64,000 bases of DNA from Rhodopirellula sp. P2 (GCF_028768465.1 NZ_CP118225.1:5499001-5563000); one strand, 5' to 3'; positions 18,325 to 28,261 are shown, numbered from the stretch's first letter. Notes: generated by a model not told the origin, from the letters alone. Numbers and translations are program-made.

Positions 18325-21300
18325 ATGTTGTTGGATCGAATCGAAATCGACAATCATGGCCCATTGAACCGGGTCGAACTTGGACCGCTATCTCACCATT
18401 TGAACGTGGTGCTCGGCCCCATCGGATCGGGGAAAACCGCGATCAGCCGCTTCATTCGCGACTCCTTGGTTTCCCGAAACTATCCCACCGGGATGCTCAG
18501 CGGATCGACTGGGCGAGTCGTCTGGGTCGACAACAATGGCTGGGTGCATTGCCGCCGCGAAGCGGATGGCACTTCGCAGGGCCGTCGCACTGTGGAATTT
18601 GAACCACGCAGCGAAACCACCACCGCTTGGGAAGGCTATCACGACGGCTGGTTTGGTGATTCCAGCGACGCCTCTCCTTCCAAATCCAACACGACTCTGG
18701 CCGCCCGCGCTCTTCGCAGCGTGCAAATGCCAGAATCCATCGTTGACGGCGTGATGGTCGACACGACCGTGACCAACGTTTCTCGGGTGGTCGCCGCTTG
18801 CATCCAATCGGGATTGGATCACGAAGGATTGGCAACCTTGCCCTACGAATCAGAAACGGCTCGCTACACCCACAGCCACCCCGCCTACAGCAACTCCGTT
18901 CACTCCGGTGAATCGACTCATTCCTTCACAGAAAACGATGACCGTCGCCGGCGTGCGTTGCGATCGGAACTCGCTGACATCGAAGCCCAATTGGCGAGCT
19001 TGCCAACCCAAGACTTCGACTCGTCGGACTGGCAGGACAACTCGCTGGAACACGACGCCCAGTGGACCAACGCCACTCGGCGTGCCGAGCAAATCCAACG
19101 TGAACTGGCTGACATCGAACGCCAACGCGTCGAGACCCTGCGTTTGCGTGAATCGCTGACCGCTCGCCGCCAGGCCATCCACGCACAGCGTTCACGTGCG
19201 ACTCGGTACGACAGCATTCACGCCGAACGCCGTCGTCAACACACGCAACGCTTGCACGAATTGCACACGCAAGCCGACTCCTTGCGTGCCCGTGCGGCTG
19301 GCCTGAAACGCTGGATCGCCGACCTGGATGCGAAAGCCTACTCGACGCCGCGTTCGACTTACACCAACCAGCCGTTCAGCTACGGCACCGATCCACTGGC
19401 GTATGCCCCGGATCATCGCGATCACTACGCTGGCAGCGACTACCGGACCTCTGACCTGCGTTACGCCGCCAAGTTGTCAGCCACGGAACTGCGAGACCAA
19501 CTGCGTCACGCGGACACGGAAATCATTCAACTGCGTCGCACGTTGGCCGAAATCCGTGGGCTGCGAGATTCCATCGCCACCGCCCGTCAACACACTGCGT
19601 CCGTCGACATCGACGGAATTCGAGGTCGCCGTTACGACCACTTCATCCACGCCATTGACCGCTACTCGGTCGATCACGCGTGGGATGACTTCTATCGCGA
19701 CGCGTATCGCCCTCTGCACCAGATCGACGACATTGACTTGCGAATCAATTCCGCCACTCAGCAAATCGATTGGTTGCTAGGTCGGATCGAACGCGAATCG
19801 ACTGACCTCGGAACCGTCCCGGTCGCCCCGGCCCCGTTTGAGCCGCTGCGTGGTGCTTGGAACCGCCAAAGTTCATTGGCTGCGACGCTGCGTCAGATTC
19901 GCTCGGAACTTCGACGTTCGCCATACGTCGTGGCCGATCACGTCGACAATGTCACTCGCCAACTCGCCGACACCCTGGATCAGTTGCTGATCGACCGAGC
20001 CCGGATTGTCGAAGAATTGGCTGCCTCGCGGAGCGAGCTGCACGACTTTGCCACCCTCACCGGCCATCACCCGGACTGGGTCGCCGAGCGAAACGCTCGC
20101 TTGAGCGAACTGAACCAAACGGAAACTCAACTGCGGAGCGTGCTGGACGAAACGGCTCGCGTTCGCCGCAGCCTTCGTTCGCTGCCGATCGTGGATGTCG
20201 ACTACCCGATCGGGATGCCGGAATCGGCACTCGATGTGAATTCGGTCGATGACCGTCTGCACCGGATCGATCGGGAACTACAAGTCCTGGCCGCGCGTCA
20301 GCACGAACTGGAACGGATTCCCCGAGACATTCCAGTTCGCCCCGCACCTCGTCCAGTGATTCGCAACACGCGTCGCGCTGAATTGCTTCGCCGCCGTGAC
20401 GAACTGATCACCGAACTGAACCGCTATCGTCCGGCCACACGAGCCGAATCGTCGCTGGTGGAACTTGCCAGCCGCTGGTTGGTTCGTTTGTCCGGTGGAC
20501 GCCATCGCCGCGTGACCTGGACCACTTCAGTCGTCAACGTCGACCCACACACGTTGGGCCACAGCCATGCCGAACAGCGATTCACCAACACTCGAGCGAT
20601 GGCGGCGGGACGACAAGTCCACGTCCGAATCGACGACCAGGACGAAACAAACCTGCCCGGCGTCACCCGTGCGATTGCCGCCATGGCCGTTCGCATGGCC
20701 GCTGGTGAATTGATGGATCGCACCGGACGTGCGGTGCCGTTGGTCTTGGAAACGCATCGCGAAATGTTTGCAGCCGTGGACAGTCGCACCGACATGCATG
20801 GGCTCAACGATGCATTCCGTCCTTGGACCGCCGAAGGCGTGACGGGCGACGCGATTGCATCGGCGTTGTCCGACTACGCTTCGTCTGGTCGACAAATTGT
20901 GTTGCTGACCAGCCACGAACCACTCGCATCGTCGCTCTCACGCAGCGGCGCGAGAACCTTCCGCTTGCACGCCTCGCGAGTCGTTCACGCTCACCAACCG
21001 GTTTGGCGAAACGGACGTCGGCACGATCGCTACGTTGGTCCTCACGGACTGGACAGCCAAACGGAACTTGGAACAGGCGATCGCTCGCGTTGGGCCCACG
21101 GTGCCTCCGCCGACGTGAACCATGAGTTCGAAGCTGCCTACCGCGAAACAGCTGGACTGGACGAAGACCAATGGGTCAGTGGTCCAGCCCCGATCCGCGG
21201 ATCACGACCAACCCACGAACAAGCTTCCGTTTACCCTGCGGCTCCGGTGCACACCACCGCTCAGGGCCACTCACCCAACGGAAGCTCGCACAACGGCTTC

Positions 21301-22986
21301 GTCCCCAGCCACTCCGCATCGGCAACCGACCACGCTCCTTCGGGAACCGAGTATCGCGATGGATACTACTACGCCGACCAAACGTCGTCGACGATTCCAA
21401 TGAATGGCAACGCGACCACCGAACATGGTGTTCTCGCAAATGGGCACGCCGCTGAAACACAAGTCAACGAGACGCCGTTCTTCTTGACCGTCGACAGCCC
21501 CATCGATTCGGCACCGTCGATCGATGGAGTCGCGGCAGCTCGCCTTCGCCGGATCGGCATCTCGCACATCACTCACTTGATGAACCAAGACAGCAACCGA
21601 TTGGCCGACACACTCGGACTGGCCGGTGTTGACGCTCGCACGATTCGTCGTTGGCAATCCGAATGCCGATTGATGTGCCGTGTGCCCCAATTGCGTGGCT
21701 TCGACGCTCGCGTTCTGGTGGGTTGCGGGGTCAATGATCCCGCCCAGTTGGCCGCGATTCACCCCAGCGATTTGTTGGACCAAGTCAAAACGTTCCTGGC
21801 AACCGAACGCGGCCAACGCATTTTGCTCAGCGGAACCAGCTACGAACTTTCCCGTATCACCAGCTGGATCGCATCGGCCAATCAATCCACGCAAAGCCGA
21901 ACTCGAACCCGAACCGTTGATGGTCGCACGTTGAACTCCAGTTCGCGACGTGCACACTCGCTCAACGGCCGTTCGGTTGGCGGACGCCATGCAATCGATC
22001 GCGAACTGGACCTTCGAGACGATGACGCGTTCGACCAAGAACGCTATGAAGTCGAATCAGCCCGTCGCAGTCGCCAACTGGCAAACGAGATGCAATCGCT
22101 GCGTGAAAGCAAACGACGCGAAAGTGAACGCACCCGCTCACGAACAACGTCCAGCCGTGACAGCGAAAGCGGTCGCTCCGGACGCACTCGCACCTCGGTC
22201 ACCAGCAAGTCGAACAGCCGCACTCGCACCAACCCAGCGAACGGCAACGGCTCAGGGAACGGAAACGGGAACGGAAACGGCTCCGGCCACGGCTCAGCAA
22301 ACGGCTCCGGTTCTGGCAGCGGCCATGGAAATGGCTCCGGAAACGGCAACGGTTCCGCGAATCGGACCCAAGGCGTGGTTTCGATGCGTGAGCATGAATC
22401 CAGCCGCGGCCAACGCAGCTCCCGCAGCGAACGCGATTCGCGTGGTGAACGGGAACCACGGGCGGAACGCGAAGCCCGTGGCGAACGCTACGAGCGAGCT
22501 GAACGGTCAGAACGCTCAAGCTCACGCAGCTCCAGCAACGAAACCGAATTGCGTTTCTACTTGGAACGAGCCAGCGACGTCGTCGACGCCCCTTCGATCG
22601 GACCTCGAATGGCCGAGCGACTCAACGAAATTGGCATTTACACCGTCGATGACCTGCTGAAATCGACTCCTGAAAAGGTCGCCGAGCAGCTGAACCACCG
22701 TCGGGTCGACGCCGAAACCGTGCTCACCTGGCAACAACAAACCACCCTCGTATGCCGCGTGCCAATGATGCGAGGCCATGACGCTCAGTTCCTGGTCGCC
22801 GCCGGAGTCACCTCCGCGGAAGAGCTGGCGGATCAAAACCCGGTGACGCTGTTTGGCGAAGTCGACGCGATCTCCCATTCTCGAGAAGGAAAGCGAATCG
22901 CTCGCGGCGGCAAACTGCCCGACCTCGAAGAAGTCACCGAATGGGTGACCTACGCGAGCCAGCATCGATCGTTGCAAGCCGCTTAA
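18325..22986 (+). CDS. 1553-residue SMC/YhaN-like ATPase with two DUF4332 modules
   Basis: Start at ATG 18325, behind AGGAG and immediately followed by the RecF/YhaN-type opening MLLDRIEIDNHGPL; longer in-frame starts only add unrelated sequence. Walker A GPIGSGKT at 31-38. Residues about 200-740 are long helical, Arg/Glu/Gln-rich coiled coil. The second ATPase half begins near 715 with RLSGGRHRRVTW. The Walker B position reads PLVLETH, so the expected Asp-Glu is Glu-Thr; the His switch is present (VLLTSHEPL). A DUF4332 helix-hairpin-helix-type module follows at about 1062-1185, then an Arg/Ser/Glu-rich and Asn-Gly/Ser-Gly-repeat linker (about 1225-1405), then a second DUF4332 at about 1422-1550. 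Likely a DNA- or nucleoid-associated structural ATPase; the modules and motifs are seen, the role is inferred. Confidence 0.85.
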   Translation: MLLDRIEIDNHGPLNRVELGPLSHHLNVVLGPIGSGKTAISRFIRDSLVSRNYPTGMLSGSTGRVVWVDNNGWVHCRREADGTSQGRRTVEFEPRSETTTAWEGYHDGWFGDSSDASPSKSNTTLAARALRSVQMPESIVDGVMVDTTVTNVSRVVAACIQSGLDHEGLATLPYESETARYTHSHPAYSNSVHSGESTHSFTENDDRRRRALRSELADIEAQLASLPTQDFDSSDWQDNSLEHDAQWTNATRRAEQIQRELADIERQRVETLRLRESLTARRQAIHAQRSRATRYDSIHAERRRQHTQRLHELHTQADSLRARAAGLKRWIADLDAKAYSTPRSTYTNQPFSYGTDPLAYAPDHRDHYAGSDYRTSDLRYAAKLSATELRDQLRHADTEIIQLRRTLAEIRGLRDSIATARQHTASVDIDGIRGRRYDHFIHAIDRYSVDHAWDDFYRDAYRPLHQIDDIDLRINSATQQIDWLLGRIERESTDLGTVPVAPAPFEPLRGAWNRQSSLAATLRQIRSELRRSPYVVADHVDNVTRQLADTLDQLLIDRARIVEELAASRSELHDFATLTGHHPDWVAERNARLSELNQTETQLRSVLDETARVRRSLRSLPIVDVDYPIGMPESALDVNSVDDRLHRIDRELQVLAARQHELERIPRDIPVRPAPRPVIRNTRRAELLRRRDELITELNRYRPATRAESSLVELASRWLVRLSGGRHRRVTWTTSVVNVDPHTLGHSHAEQRFTNTRAMAAGRQVHVRIDDQDETNLPGVTRAIAAMAVRMAAGELMDRTGRAVPLVLETHREMFAAVDSRTDMHGLNDAFRPWTAEGVTGDAIASALSDYASSGRQIVLLTSHEPLASSLSRSGARTFRLHASRVVHAHQPVWRNGRRHDRYVGPHGLDSQTELGTGDRSRWAHGASADVNHEFEAAYRETAGLDEDQWVSGPAPIRGSRPTHEQASVYPAAPVHTTAQGHSPNGSSHNGFVPSHSASATDHAPSGTEYRDGYYYADQTSSTIPMNGNATTEHGVLANGHAAETQVNETPFFLTVDSPIDSAPSIDGVAAARLRRIGISHITHLMNQDSNRLADTLGLAGVDARTIRRWQSECRLMCRVPQLRGFDARVLVGCGVNDPAQLAAIHPSDLLDQVKTFLATERGQRILLSGTSYELSRITSWIASANQSTQSRTRTRTVDGRTLNSSSRRAHSLNGRSVGGRHAIDRELDLRDDDAFDQERYEVESARRSRQLANEMQSLRESKRRESERTRSRTTSSRDSESGRSGRTRTSVTSKSNSRTRTNPANGNGSGNGNGNGNGSGHGSANGSGSGSGHGNGSGNGNGSANRTQGVVSMREHESSRGQRSSRSERDSRGEREPRAEREARGERYERAERSERSSSRSSSNETELRFYLERASDVVDAPSIGPRMAERLNEIGIYTVDDLLKSTPEKVAEQLNHRRVDAETVLTWQQQTTLVCRVPMMRGHDAQFLVAAGVTSAEELADQNPVTLFGEVDAISHSREGKRIARGGKLPDLEEVTEWVTYASQHRSLQAA
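22240..22370. repeat. Asn-Gly/Ser-Gly coding repeat
   Basis: An imperfect array of GGNAACGGN and GGCTCCGG-type codons encoding about 40 residues of alternating Gly with Asn, Ser or His, inside the linker between the two DUF4332 modules of the giant ATPase. Low-complexity flexible tether. Confidence 0.85.
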
Positions 22987-23169
22987 TCTGGCATTGGATC
23001 CAGCGAGCCCCTGATTTCACTCGTGATTTCGGGGGCCGACCGGTAAATTTCGCCGATTGTGACTGGACACCCGACAACCGCTGGACTTACGACTTGCCAG
23101 CAAATCAAACTGTCGATAACCTGTTCGACTTGAACGTCCGCTTTCCCCTCGATTTTGACACATTTCGCC

Positions 23170-23388
23170 ATGACCATGGATCGCAGCCTCAAGGTGCAAG
23201 CCGGGGCCATTAAGAGTCGCAACGTCCTGACGCGTGCTGAACGTGTTGAGCGTATGAAGGATCTCGACAAGTTCAACGAAGAATCAAGCATCATCGGCAT
23301 GCCGAAGACACGTGTTCTGAAAGTCTCGTTGAAGAAAAAGAAGAAGGTCAAAAAGGCCGATGAAGCCGACGACAAGAAGAAAAAGTAG
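23170..23388 (+). CDS. Small basic protein (TIGR04137-like)
   Basis: 72 residues from ATG 23170 (MTMDRSLKVQ), with ATG 23176 as alternative. The body (RSLKVQAGAIKSRNVLTRAERVERM..., IIGMPKTRVLKVSLKKKKK) fits the small basic protein family of planctomycetes, chlamydiae and verrucomicrobia (TIGR04137) and ends in a Lys-rich tail. These proteins are presumed to bind nucleic acid or ribosomes; function is not established. A strong terminator follows at 23431. Confidence 0.85.
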   Translation: MTMDRSLKVQAGAIKSRNVLTRAERVERMKDLDKFNEESSIIGMPKTRVLKVSLKKKKKVKKADEADDKKKK

Positions 23389-23430
23389 TCGTGGCGGGAG
23401 CATTTGGCTCCTTTCCTCCAAAAACAAGCG

Positions 23431-23466
23431 AAGGCGATGCATCTCAATGGATGCGTCGCCTTTTTG
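23431..23466 (+). terminator. Rho-independent terminator of the small basic protein gene
   Basis: A 13-bp stem (23431-23443 with 23450-23462, one G-T wobble), loop TCAATG, and a T tract from 23461. Excellent intrinsic terminator. Confidence 0.9.
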
Positions 23467-23839
23467 CGTTCAGCGACGGTCTGGTGGACCGAGACCTGCC
23501 TGCTGCGAAAGCCACCCGATCGCCAGAATCCAGGAGCCACGACTCGGCACGGATCCCCGTGGCGTGGCCACCGGTGGGGCCGAGAAGGATGGTCGTCCCC
23601 CAAGGCAATGTCCGCACGTCACGCGTTGCCCACTTCACGCGTTGATTGACACCGGCTGCGGAGGGACGGGTTCCAAAACAGGCTTTTTTTTGGGCGCATA
23701 GGCTGGTTGTGCGGGATTTGTTGCCAATCACCCTCCCGAGCGGTTCCAAAGCTAGCTAGCATGGGCCCGAAACAGTCGCCCAATCCGCGGATTTTGATTC
23801 CTTTTGGGCCATGAATTCCAATTCACCCTGGTTCTGACG
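23467..23839. other. Gene-free spacer between terminator and desaturase
   Basis: About 370 bp with only short frames lacking motifs. An octamer palindrome (GCTAGCTAGC) lies near 23752-23761. No gene seen. Confidence 0.5.
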
Positions 23840-24895
23840 ATGTCGACTTCCGAAGCCCCCGCACCACCTGAATCTGCCAAACGGGACACTCTGGTCTGCG
23901 ACGAATCCAATGATTTCGGTTCGGGAGCCGTTCCCACCGAAGCCATGGCGATCGACGAAACCGGTCGCGATCCTCAGCGGATCCCTCGCCCCGAGGAAAC
24001 CGAGCCCCTGCGGATCATGTGGCGATACGTGATCGTGCTGTCGCTGGTCCACCTGGTCGCACTGGCCGCCTTCGTCCCGATGTGGTTTTCCTACCTGTTC
24101 ACTTGGTCGGGCCTCATCGCTGGGATCGCCGGTCACTTCGTGTTTGGAATGCTGGGAATCACGATTGGCTACCACCGCCTGCTGACCCACCGAGGCTTCA
24201 AGTGCCCCAAGTGGATGGAACACACGCTGGCGATTCTTGGAATGTGCAATCTCCAGGACAGCCCGGCTCGTTGGGTTGCCATTCACCGCATGCACCATCA
24301 ACACAGCGACCACCAACCCGACCCGCACTCGCCATTGGTCAACTTCCTTTGGGGACACATGGGCTGGGTCGTTTGCCGACACAAAGACCTGGACAAAACC
24401 AGCCACTACGAACGTTACGTTCGCGATCTACTCCGAGACCGTTTCTACTTGAAACTGGAACGCAAGGACGGATGGTTCTTCGTCTTCCTGATTCACGCAA
24501 TCATGATTTCGCTGGTCGGCGGCTTGGTGGGCTACTTGGTCAGCGGTGGAAACTGGGCCGAATCCTATCGCTACCTGCTTTCTTGGACCGTGTGGGGAGT
24601 GGCGATGCGAACCGTGTTCGTGCTGCACGGAACATGGTCCGTCAATTCACTCGGTCACGTGTTTGGCTATCGCAACTACGAGACTCGCGATCACAGCACC
24701 AACAACTGGTTGGTGGCCTTGATCAGCCACGGCGAAGGCTGGCACAACAACCACCACGCGACCCCACGATCCGCTCGCCACGGTCACAAGTGGTACGAGT
24801 TTGACATGTCCTGGGGCGTCATCCGAACCTGGGAAATGATGGGACTGATCTCCGACGTCCAGCGTCCCACCAAAGCCAGCGTCGCTGGCAAATAG
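23840..24895 (+). CDS. Acyl-CoA/acyl-lipid desaturase (delta-9 type, membrane di-iron)
   Basis: 351 residues from ATG 23840 (MSTSEAP). All three histidine boxes of membrane fatty-acid desaturases are present: HRLLTH in YHRLLTHRGF, HRMHH in IHRMHHQHSD, and HNNHH in GWHNNHHATP. Two hydrophobic pairs (about residues 60-105 and 210-265) anchor it in the membrane. Likely introduces a cis double bond in saturated acyl chains, adjusting membrane fluidity. The N-terminal 55 residues are acidic and disordered. Single gene; the minus-strand neighbour converges. Confidence 0.94.
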   Translation: MSTSEAPAPPESAKRDTLVCDESNDFGSGAVPTEAMAIDETGRDPQRIPRPEETEPLRIMWRYVIVLSLVHLVALAAFVPMWFSYLFTWSGLIAGIAGHFVFGMLGITIGYHRLLTHRGFKCPKWMEHTLAILGMCNLQDSPARWVAIHRMHHQHSDHQPDPHSPLVNFLWGHMGWVVCRHKDLDKTSHYERYVRDLLRDRFYLKLERKDGWFFVFLIHAIMISLVGGLVGYLVSGGNWAESYRYLLSWTVWGVAMRTVFVLHGTWSVNSLGHVFGYRNYETRDHSTNNWLVALISHGEGWHNNHHATPRSARHGHKWYEFDMSWGVIRTWEMMGLISDVQRPTKASVAGK

Positions 24896-24933
24896 TGCGA
24901 GGTCATCCGAGCTGACTGGACCGATTCGCTTTC

Positions 24934-24961
24934 GCAGCCGGATTCGCCAAGAATTCGGTTT
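24934..24961. repeat. Dispersed GCCGGATTCGCC...GAATTCGG element, single arm
   Basis: Contains GCCGGATTCGCCAAGAATTC, the same short sequence as the inverted repeats at 47277-47361 and the copy near 54294-54319. Part of a dispersed intergenic repeat family. Confidence 0.75.
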
Positions 24962-24969
24962 CCAAGCAG

Positions 24970-25497
24970 TCAGCTGACGTTCATCAGCCATTGCCACTCG
25001 GTCCACTGGACTTGCTGGCATGCCTGGACGTCTTCGCCGGTTCGAACCGCCCGTGCGACTCGATCGACAAATTCATCGGCGTCGGAATGCAGTTCCGGGT
25101 ACATGCCCGACAGGTCGCTCAGAATGGAATGCCGGCCAACCCGGTGAAACCAATACTTGGCATTGCCAAAATCACCTTCGCGGCGGTGCATGATCCCGTG
25201 CCAAAAGCTTCCTTCGGGCGATTTTTCGTTTTGGCTGATCGAGTGGGACCGATCCAAGTCCCCGGCCAACAACCACAGACCGCTACGCTGCAGCGGCGTG
25301 AACGACTTCGACGAATCCCCCTGCAGAAGCCCCACCAACTCTTGATTGACGGGGCCTTCCCCCAAACCTGGCAAATCAGCGGCTTGGATCGCCGCGAACC
25401 AAGGTTCAGCGACGCTCGGGGCCAAATCGGTCAACCAGGATGGCAAATCGTTCGAATTTGATGCGGAAGAAGACGTGCAATCGTCAAAGTTAGGCAT
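24970..25497 (-). CDS. Hypothetical protein, Trp/His-rich, function unknown
   Basis: About 175 residues from ATG 25497 (MPNFDDC); a longer start at 25539 is possible. Soluble and acidic, without signal or TM. Sequence features: a Trp/Pro-rich beginning (LPSWLTDLAPSVAEPWFAAI), LQRSGLWLLAGDLDRSH, GSFWHGIMHRREGDFGNAKYW with clustered His and Trp, and a C-terminal helical stretch ending QWTEWQWLMNVS. I recognise no family. It faces the desaturase convergently and the S1 gene divergently. The aromatic, well-mixed composition supports a real gene. Confidence 0.65.
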   Translation of the reverse strand: MPNFDDCTSSSASNSNDLPSWLTDLAPSVAEPWFAAIQAADLPGLGEGPVNQELVGLLQGDSSKSFTPLQRSGLWLLAGDLDRSHSISQNEKSPEGSFWHGIMHRREGDFGNAKYWFHRVGRHSILSDLSGMYPELHSDADEFVDRVARAVRTGEDVQACQQVQWTEWQWLMNVS

Positions 25498-25634
25498 GGT
25501 CTCGAAGGTTGTCGGCGGATTGTGCGAGGACAGATCCACCGAAGGCTACCGAGTGGCCCTCCTGATTGCTAGACTGCGGGACGCCTCTGGCGCGATTGCC
25601 ATTCCACTCTTTCTCAGATCCCCCCTGACTGTCC

Positions 25635-27332
25635 ATGAGCAGCGGCGAACCATCCACCGACGCAACGGCCGAGAACCCATCCTCGGACGCCCCGACCCCG
25701 GAAGCCTCCGCATCAGGGACGCCCGCCTCGCAAGAGTCGGCTCCTGCTGAGTTGCCTCCTGCTGAGTCGACGGCGCAAATTCCGGCGGAACAGGCTCCAC
25801 CAAGCCCTTCCAAACCGAGCGGCCCCAAAAAATCCAAAGCCCCGCTGCCCCGAATCGGCGGCGGCCCGTTGGCGGCACGCGGACTGGGTGTTGCCAAACC
25901 AGTTTCTCCCGCTGCGGTTTCGACCGAACAGCTGGAGGGCGGCAAGGTCAAACACAAAGGGAAACGAGGCGGCAAACCCGGCGAAGGAAAACCGGGCGGG
26001 AAAGACGCCCCATTGCCACGCCTGGCCGGCGAAAAGAATCGTGAGAAAGGCGACAAGCCCTACGTCCCGCAACACAAGAAAACGGCGGTCCCCAACGTTC
26101 GCGATGAACTCAGCGACGACCTCCTAGCCGAACTGGATGCGACCCTGGCGGAAGCCGACTTGGACACCATCCTCGGCGGCAACGCGGGATTGCCAGATCG
26201 ACGCGAACCACTTTCCGAAGGCGCTCGCGTTCACGCCCAGGTGATCAAAACCCACCAGGACAACGTGTTCGTCAGCCTTGGCGGCCCCGACGAGGGCACC
26301 GTCGCTTTCGAACAATTCACCGAGGAAGAACCGGTTCCCGGTCAATCGATCGAAGTCATCGTTCGCGGGATCAATTCCGAGGACGGACTGTATTCGTGCA
26401 GCCTGCCCGGCAAAGCGACCGAGGTCTCGGACTGGGACGACATTGACGAAGGCAGCGTTGTCGAAGCCACCATCACCGGCCACAACAACGGTGGTTTGGA
26501 ATGCAAAGTCGGCAGCGTTCGCGGATTCATGCCGATCAGCCAAATCTCGGAATACCGAGTCGAAGACTGCAGCGAGTTCGTCGACCAGAAAATGGTCTGC
26601 TTGGTCACCGAAGCCAACGCTCGCCGTGGCAACCTGGTCCTCTCACGACGTGCGATTCTGGAACGAGAACGCGAAGTCAAACGCCAAGAACAACTCGAAA
26701 AGATTGAACCCGGCGACATCCTCGAAGGTGTCGTTCGCAGCGTCCGCGACTTTGGCGCATTCGTCGACGTCGGCGGACTCGATGGTTTGATCCACGTCAG
26801 CAAACTCAGCTGGGAACGCATCAAGCACCCCAGCGAAGTCATCGAAGAAGGCCAAAACGTCAAGGTTCGCGTCGACAAAATCGACAAGCAAACGGGCAAG
26901 ATGTCCCTGACCTATCGCGACTTGCTCGAGAACCCTTGGGACACGGCCGAATCCATGTTCGCCGTCGGTTCGGTGCACAAGGGCGAAGTCACCCGGACCG
27001 CCGAATTCGGTGCGTTCGTGCGTCTGACAGCAGGTGTCGAAGGGCTTTGCCACATCAGCGAATTGGCAACGCACCGTGTGTCGCGAGTCAGCTCCGTGGT
27101 CAACGTGGGCGACGAAGTCGACGTGAAAATCATGAGCTTCGATCGCGACTCCCAAAAGGTTGGGTTGTCGATCAAAGCCGCCACTGCCAAACCCGCCGCC
27201 GAAGGTGCCACGCAGGAAGACGAAGTCATCGAACCACCACGTGAATTGGCGGTCAAAGCTTCGCATTCCGGCCCACTCAAAGGCGGCAACGATCGCCCCA
27301 GTGGCGGCGAACGTTTCGGCCTTCGTTGGTAG
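25635..27332 (+). CDS. Four-S1-domain RNA-binding protein (ribosomal protein S1-like)
   Basis: 565 residues from ATG 25635. N-terminal 150 residues are Pro/Ala/Glu then Lys/Gly-rich and disordered. Four S1 (OB-fold) domains at about 195-260, 272-340, 359-427 and 444-515; the third and fourth carry canonical cores (RDFGAFVDVGGLDGLIHVSK and TAEFGAFVRLTAGVEGLCHI). The first two are more divergent. Likely binds mRNA or assists the 30S subunit; it differs from the six-domain S1 of proteobacteria and may be the planctomycete equivalent or a paralogue. A hairpin at 27356-27378 follows. Confidence 0.88.
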   Translation: MSSGEPSTDATAENPSSDAPTPEASASGTPASQESAPAELPPAESTAQIPAEQAPPSPSKPSGPKKSKAPLPRIGGGPLAARGLGVAKPVSPAAVSTEQLEGGKVKHKGKRGGKPGEGKPGGKDAPLPRLAGEKNREKGDKPYVPQHKKTAVPNVRDELSDDLLAELDATLAEADLDTILGGNAGLPDRREPLSEGARVHAQVIKTHQDNVFVSLGGPDEGTVAFEQFTEEEPVPGQSIEVIVRGINSEDGLYSCSLPGKATEVSDWDDIDEGSVVEATITGHNNGGLECKVGSVRGFMPISQISEYRVEDCSEFVDQKMVCLVTEANARRGNLVLSRRAILEREREVKRQEQLEKIEPGDILEGVVRSVRDFGAFVDVGGLDGLIHVSKLSWERIKHPSEVIEEGQNVKVRVDKIDKQTGKMSLTYRDLLENPWDTAESMFAVGSVHKGEVTRTAEFGAFVRLTAGVEGLCHISELATHRVSRVSSVVNVGDEVDVKIMSFDRDSQKVGLSIKAATAKPAAEGATQEDEVIEPPRELAVKASHSGPLKGGNDRPSGGERFGLRW

Positions 27333-27355
27333 GCCTCTGAAGCACGCCATTGATA

Positions 27356-27380
27356 GCACGCTCACTTCGTGGGCGTGCAT
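27356..27380 (+). terminator. Possible weak terminator or attenuator hairpin
   Basis: Stem GCACGCTCAC with GTGGGCGTGC (one T-G wobble), loop TTC, followed by ATTTTGG, between the S1 gene and the GTG start at 27413. The short T run makes it weak. Confidence 0.45.
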
Positions 27381-27412
27381 TTTGGCAACGCCTTTCCTCG
27401 CAAGGACTCCGT

Positions 27413-28195
27413 GTGCGATTTTTGTTTCTCGGCGATGTCGTCGGCAAACCCGGCTACTCCGGCGTGCTCGCGCGGACCGGGGAACTCCGCAAGCAACACC
27501 GCCTCGATGCGGTGGTCATCAACGCGGAAAACGCTGCCGATGGCGCGGGGCTGATGCCTCGTCAGTATCGCCGGCTGTTGGAAGCTGGCGTGGACGCGAT
27601 GACGATGGGCGATCACTTGTATCGCCGCAAAGAAATCATCCCCATCCTGCAAACCAGTCAACGGATTGTGCGACCGGCCAACTACCCCGAAAGCTCTTCG
27701 GGAAAGTCTTGGACGGTCGTGCAAACTCCCGCTGGAAAACTGGGAGTGATCTCGCTGCTGGGACGCGTCTTCATGCGTCCAGTCGACTGCCCGTTTGCCG
27801 CGGTTGACGCGGCGCTGGCGGAAATGGCCGCTGAAAATCCGCGTTGCATCTTGGTGGATGTGCACGCCGAAGCGACCAGTGACAAACAAGTCCTGGGACG
27901 TTACCTCGACGGCCGGGTCACCGCAGTCCTGGGAACCCACACGCACGTCCCCACCGCAGACAGTTGTGTGCTGCCAGGCGGAACCGCGTTTCAATGCGAC
28001 GTGGGAATGAGCGGCCCCTACGACAGCATCATTGGTCGCGACATCAAACGCGTGACCAACACCACGATCAGCTTTGAACCGTGCCACTTTCACGTCGCCA
28101 CGCGAGACGTGCGGCTGTGCGGGGCGATCATCGAAGCCGACGCCGACGGCAAAGCGATCTCGATCGAACGCCTGGAAGACCGCCTGGAGTCTTGA
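27413..28195 (+). CDS. YmdB-family metallophosphoesterase (TIGR00282-like)
   Basis: 260 residues from GTG 27413, preceded by AAGGA; an upstream in-frame start at 27350 would lie before a hairpin. Metal-binding motifs of the family are present: FLGDVVGKPG at the start, INAENAADG, a GDH where GNH is usual, DVHAEATSDKQ, and GTHTHVPT near the C-terminus. YmdB-type enzymes hydrolyse 2',3'-cyclic or cyclic dinucleotides and affect RNA turnover in Bacillus; the substrate here is inferred only. The change from Asn to Asp in MGDHLY is worth noting. Probably co-oriented with the S1 gene. Confidence 0.9.
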   Translation: MRFLFLGDVVGKPGYSGVLARTGELRKQHRLDAVVINAENAADGAGLMPRQYRRLLEAGVDAMTMGDHLYRRKEIIPILQTSQRIVRPANYPESSSGKSWTVVQTPAGKLGVISLLGRVFMRPVDCPFAAVDAALAEMAAENPRCILVDVHAEATSDKQVLGRYLDGRVTAVLGTHTHVPTADSCVLPGGTAFQCDVGMSGPYDSIIGRDIKRVTNTTISFEPCHFHVATRDVRLCGAIIEADADGKAISIERLEDRLES

Positions 28196-28261
28196 CCGTG
28201 TCTGTCACCGAATGAGCATGCGTGCTCGTGCTCGTGCGACCAGAAAAAATGGAACCCGGAC

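Noticed and set aside
20000-22038. Long antisense frames (e.g. 21271-22038) in the giant ATPase gene
   Set aside because: The plus strand has the coiled coil, ATPase and DUF4332 motifs; the antisense frames have none.
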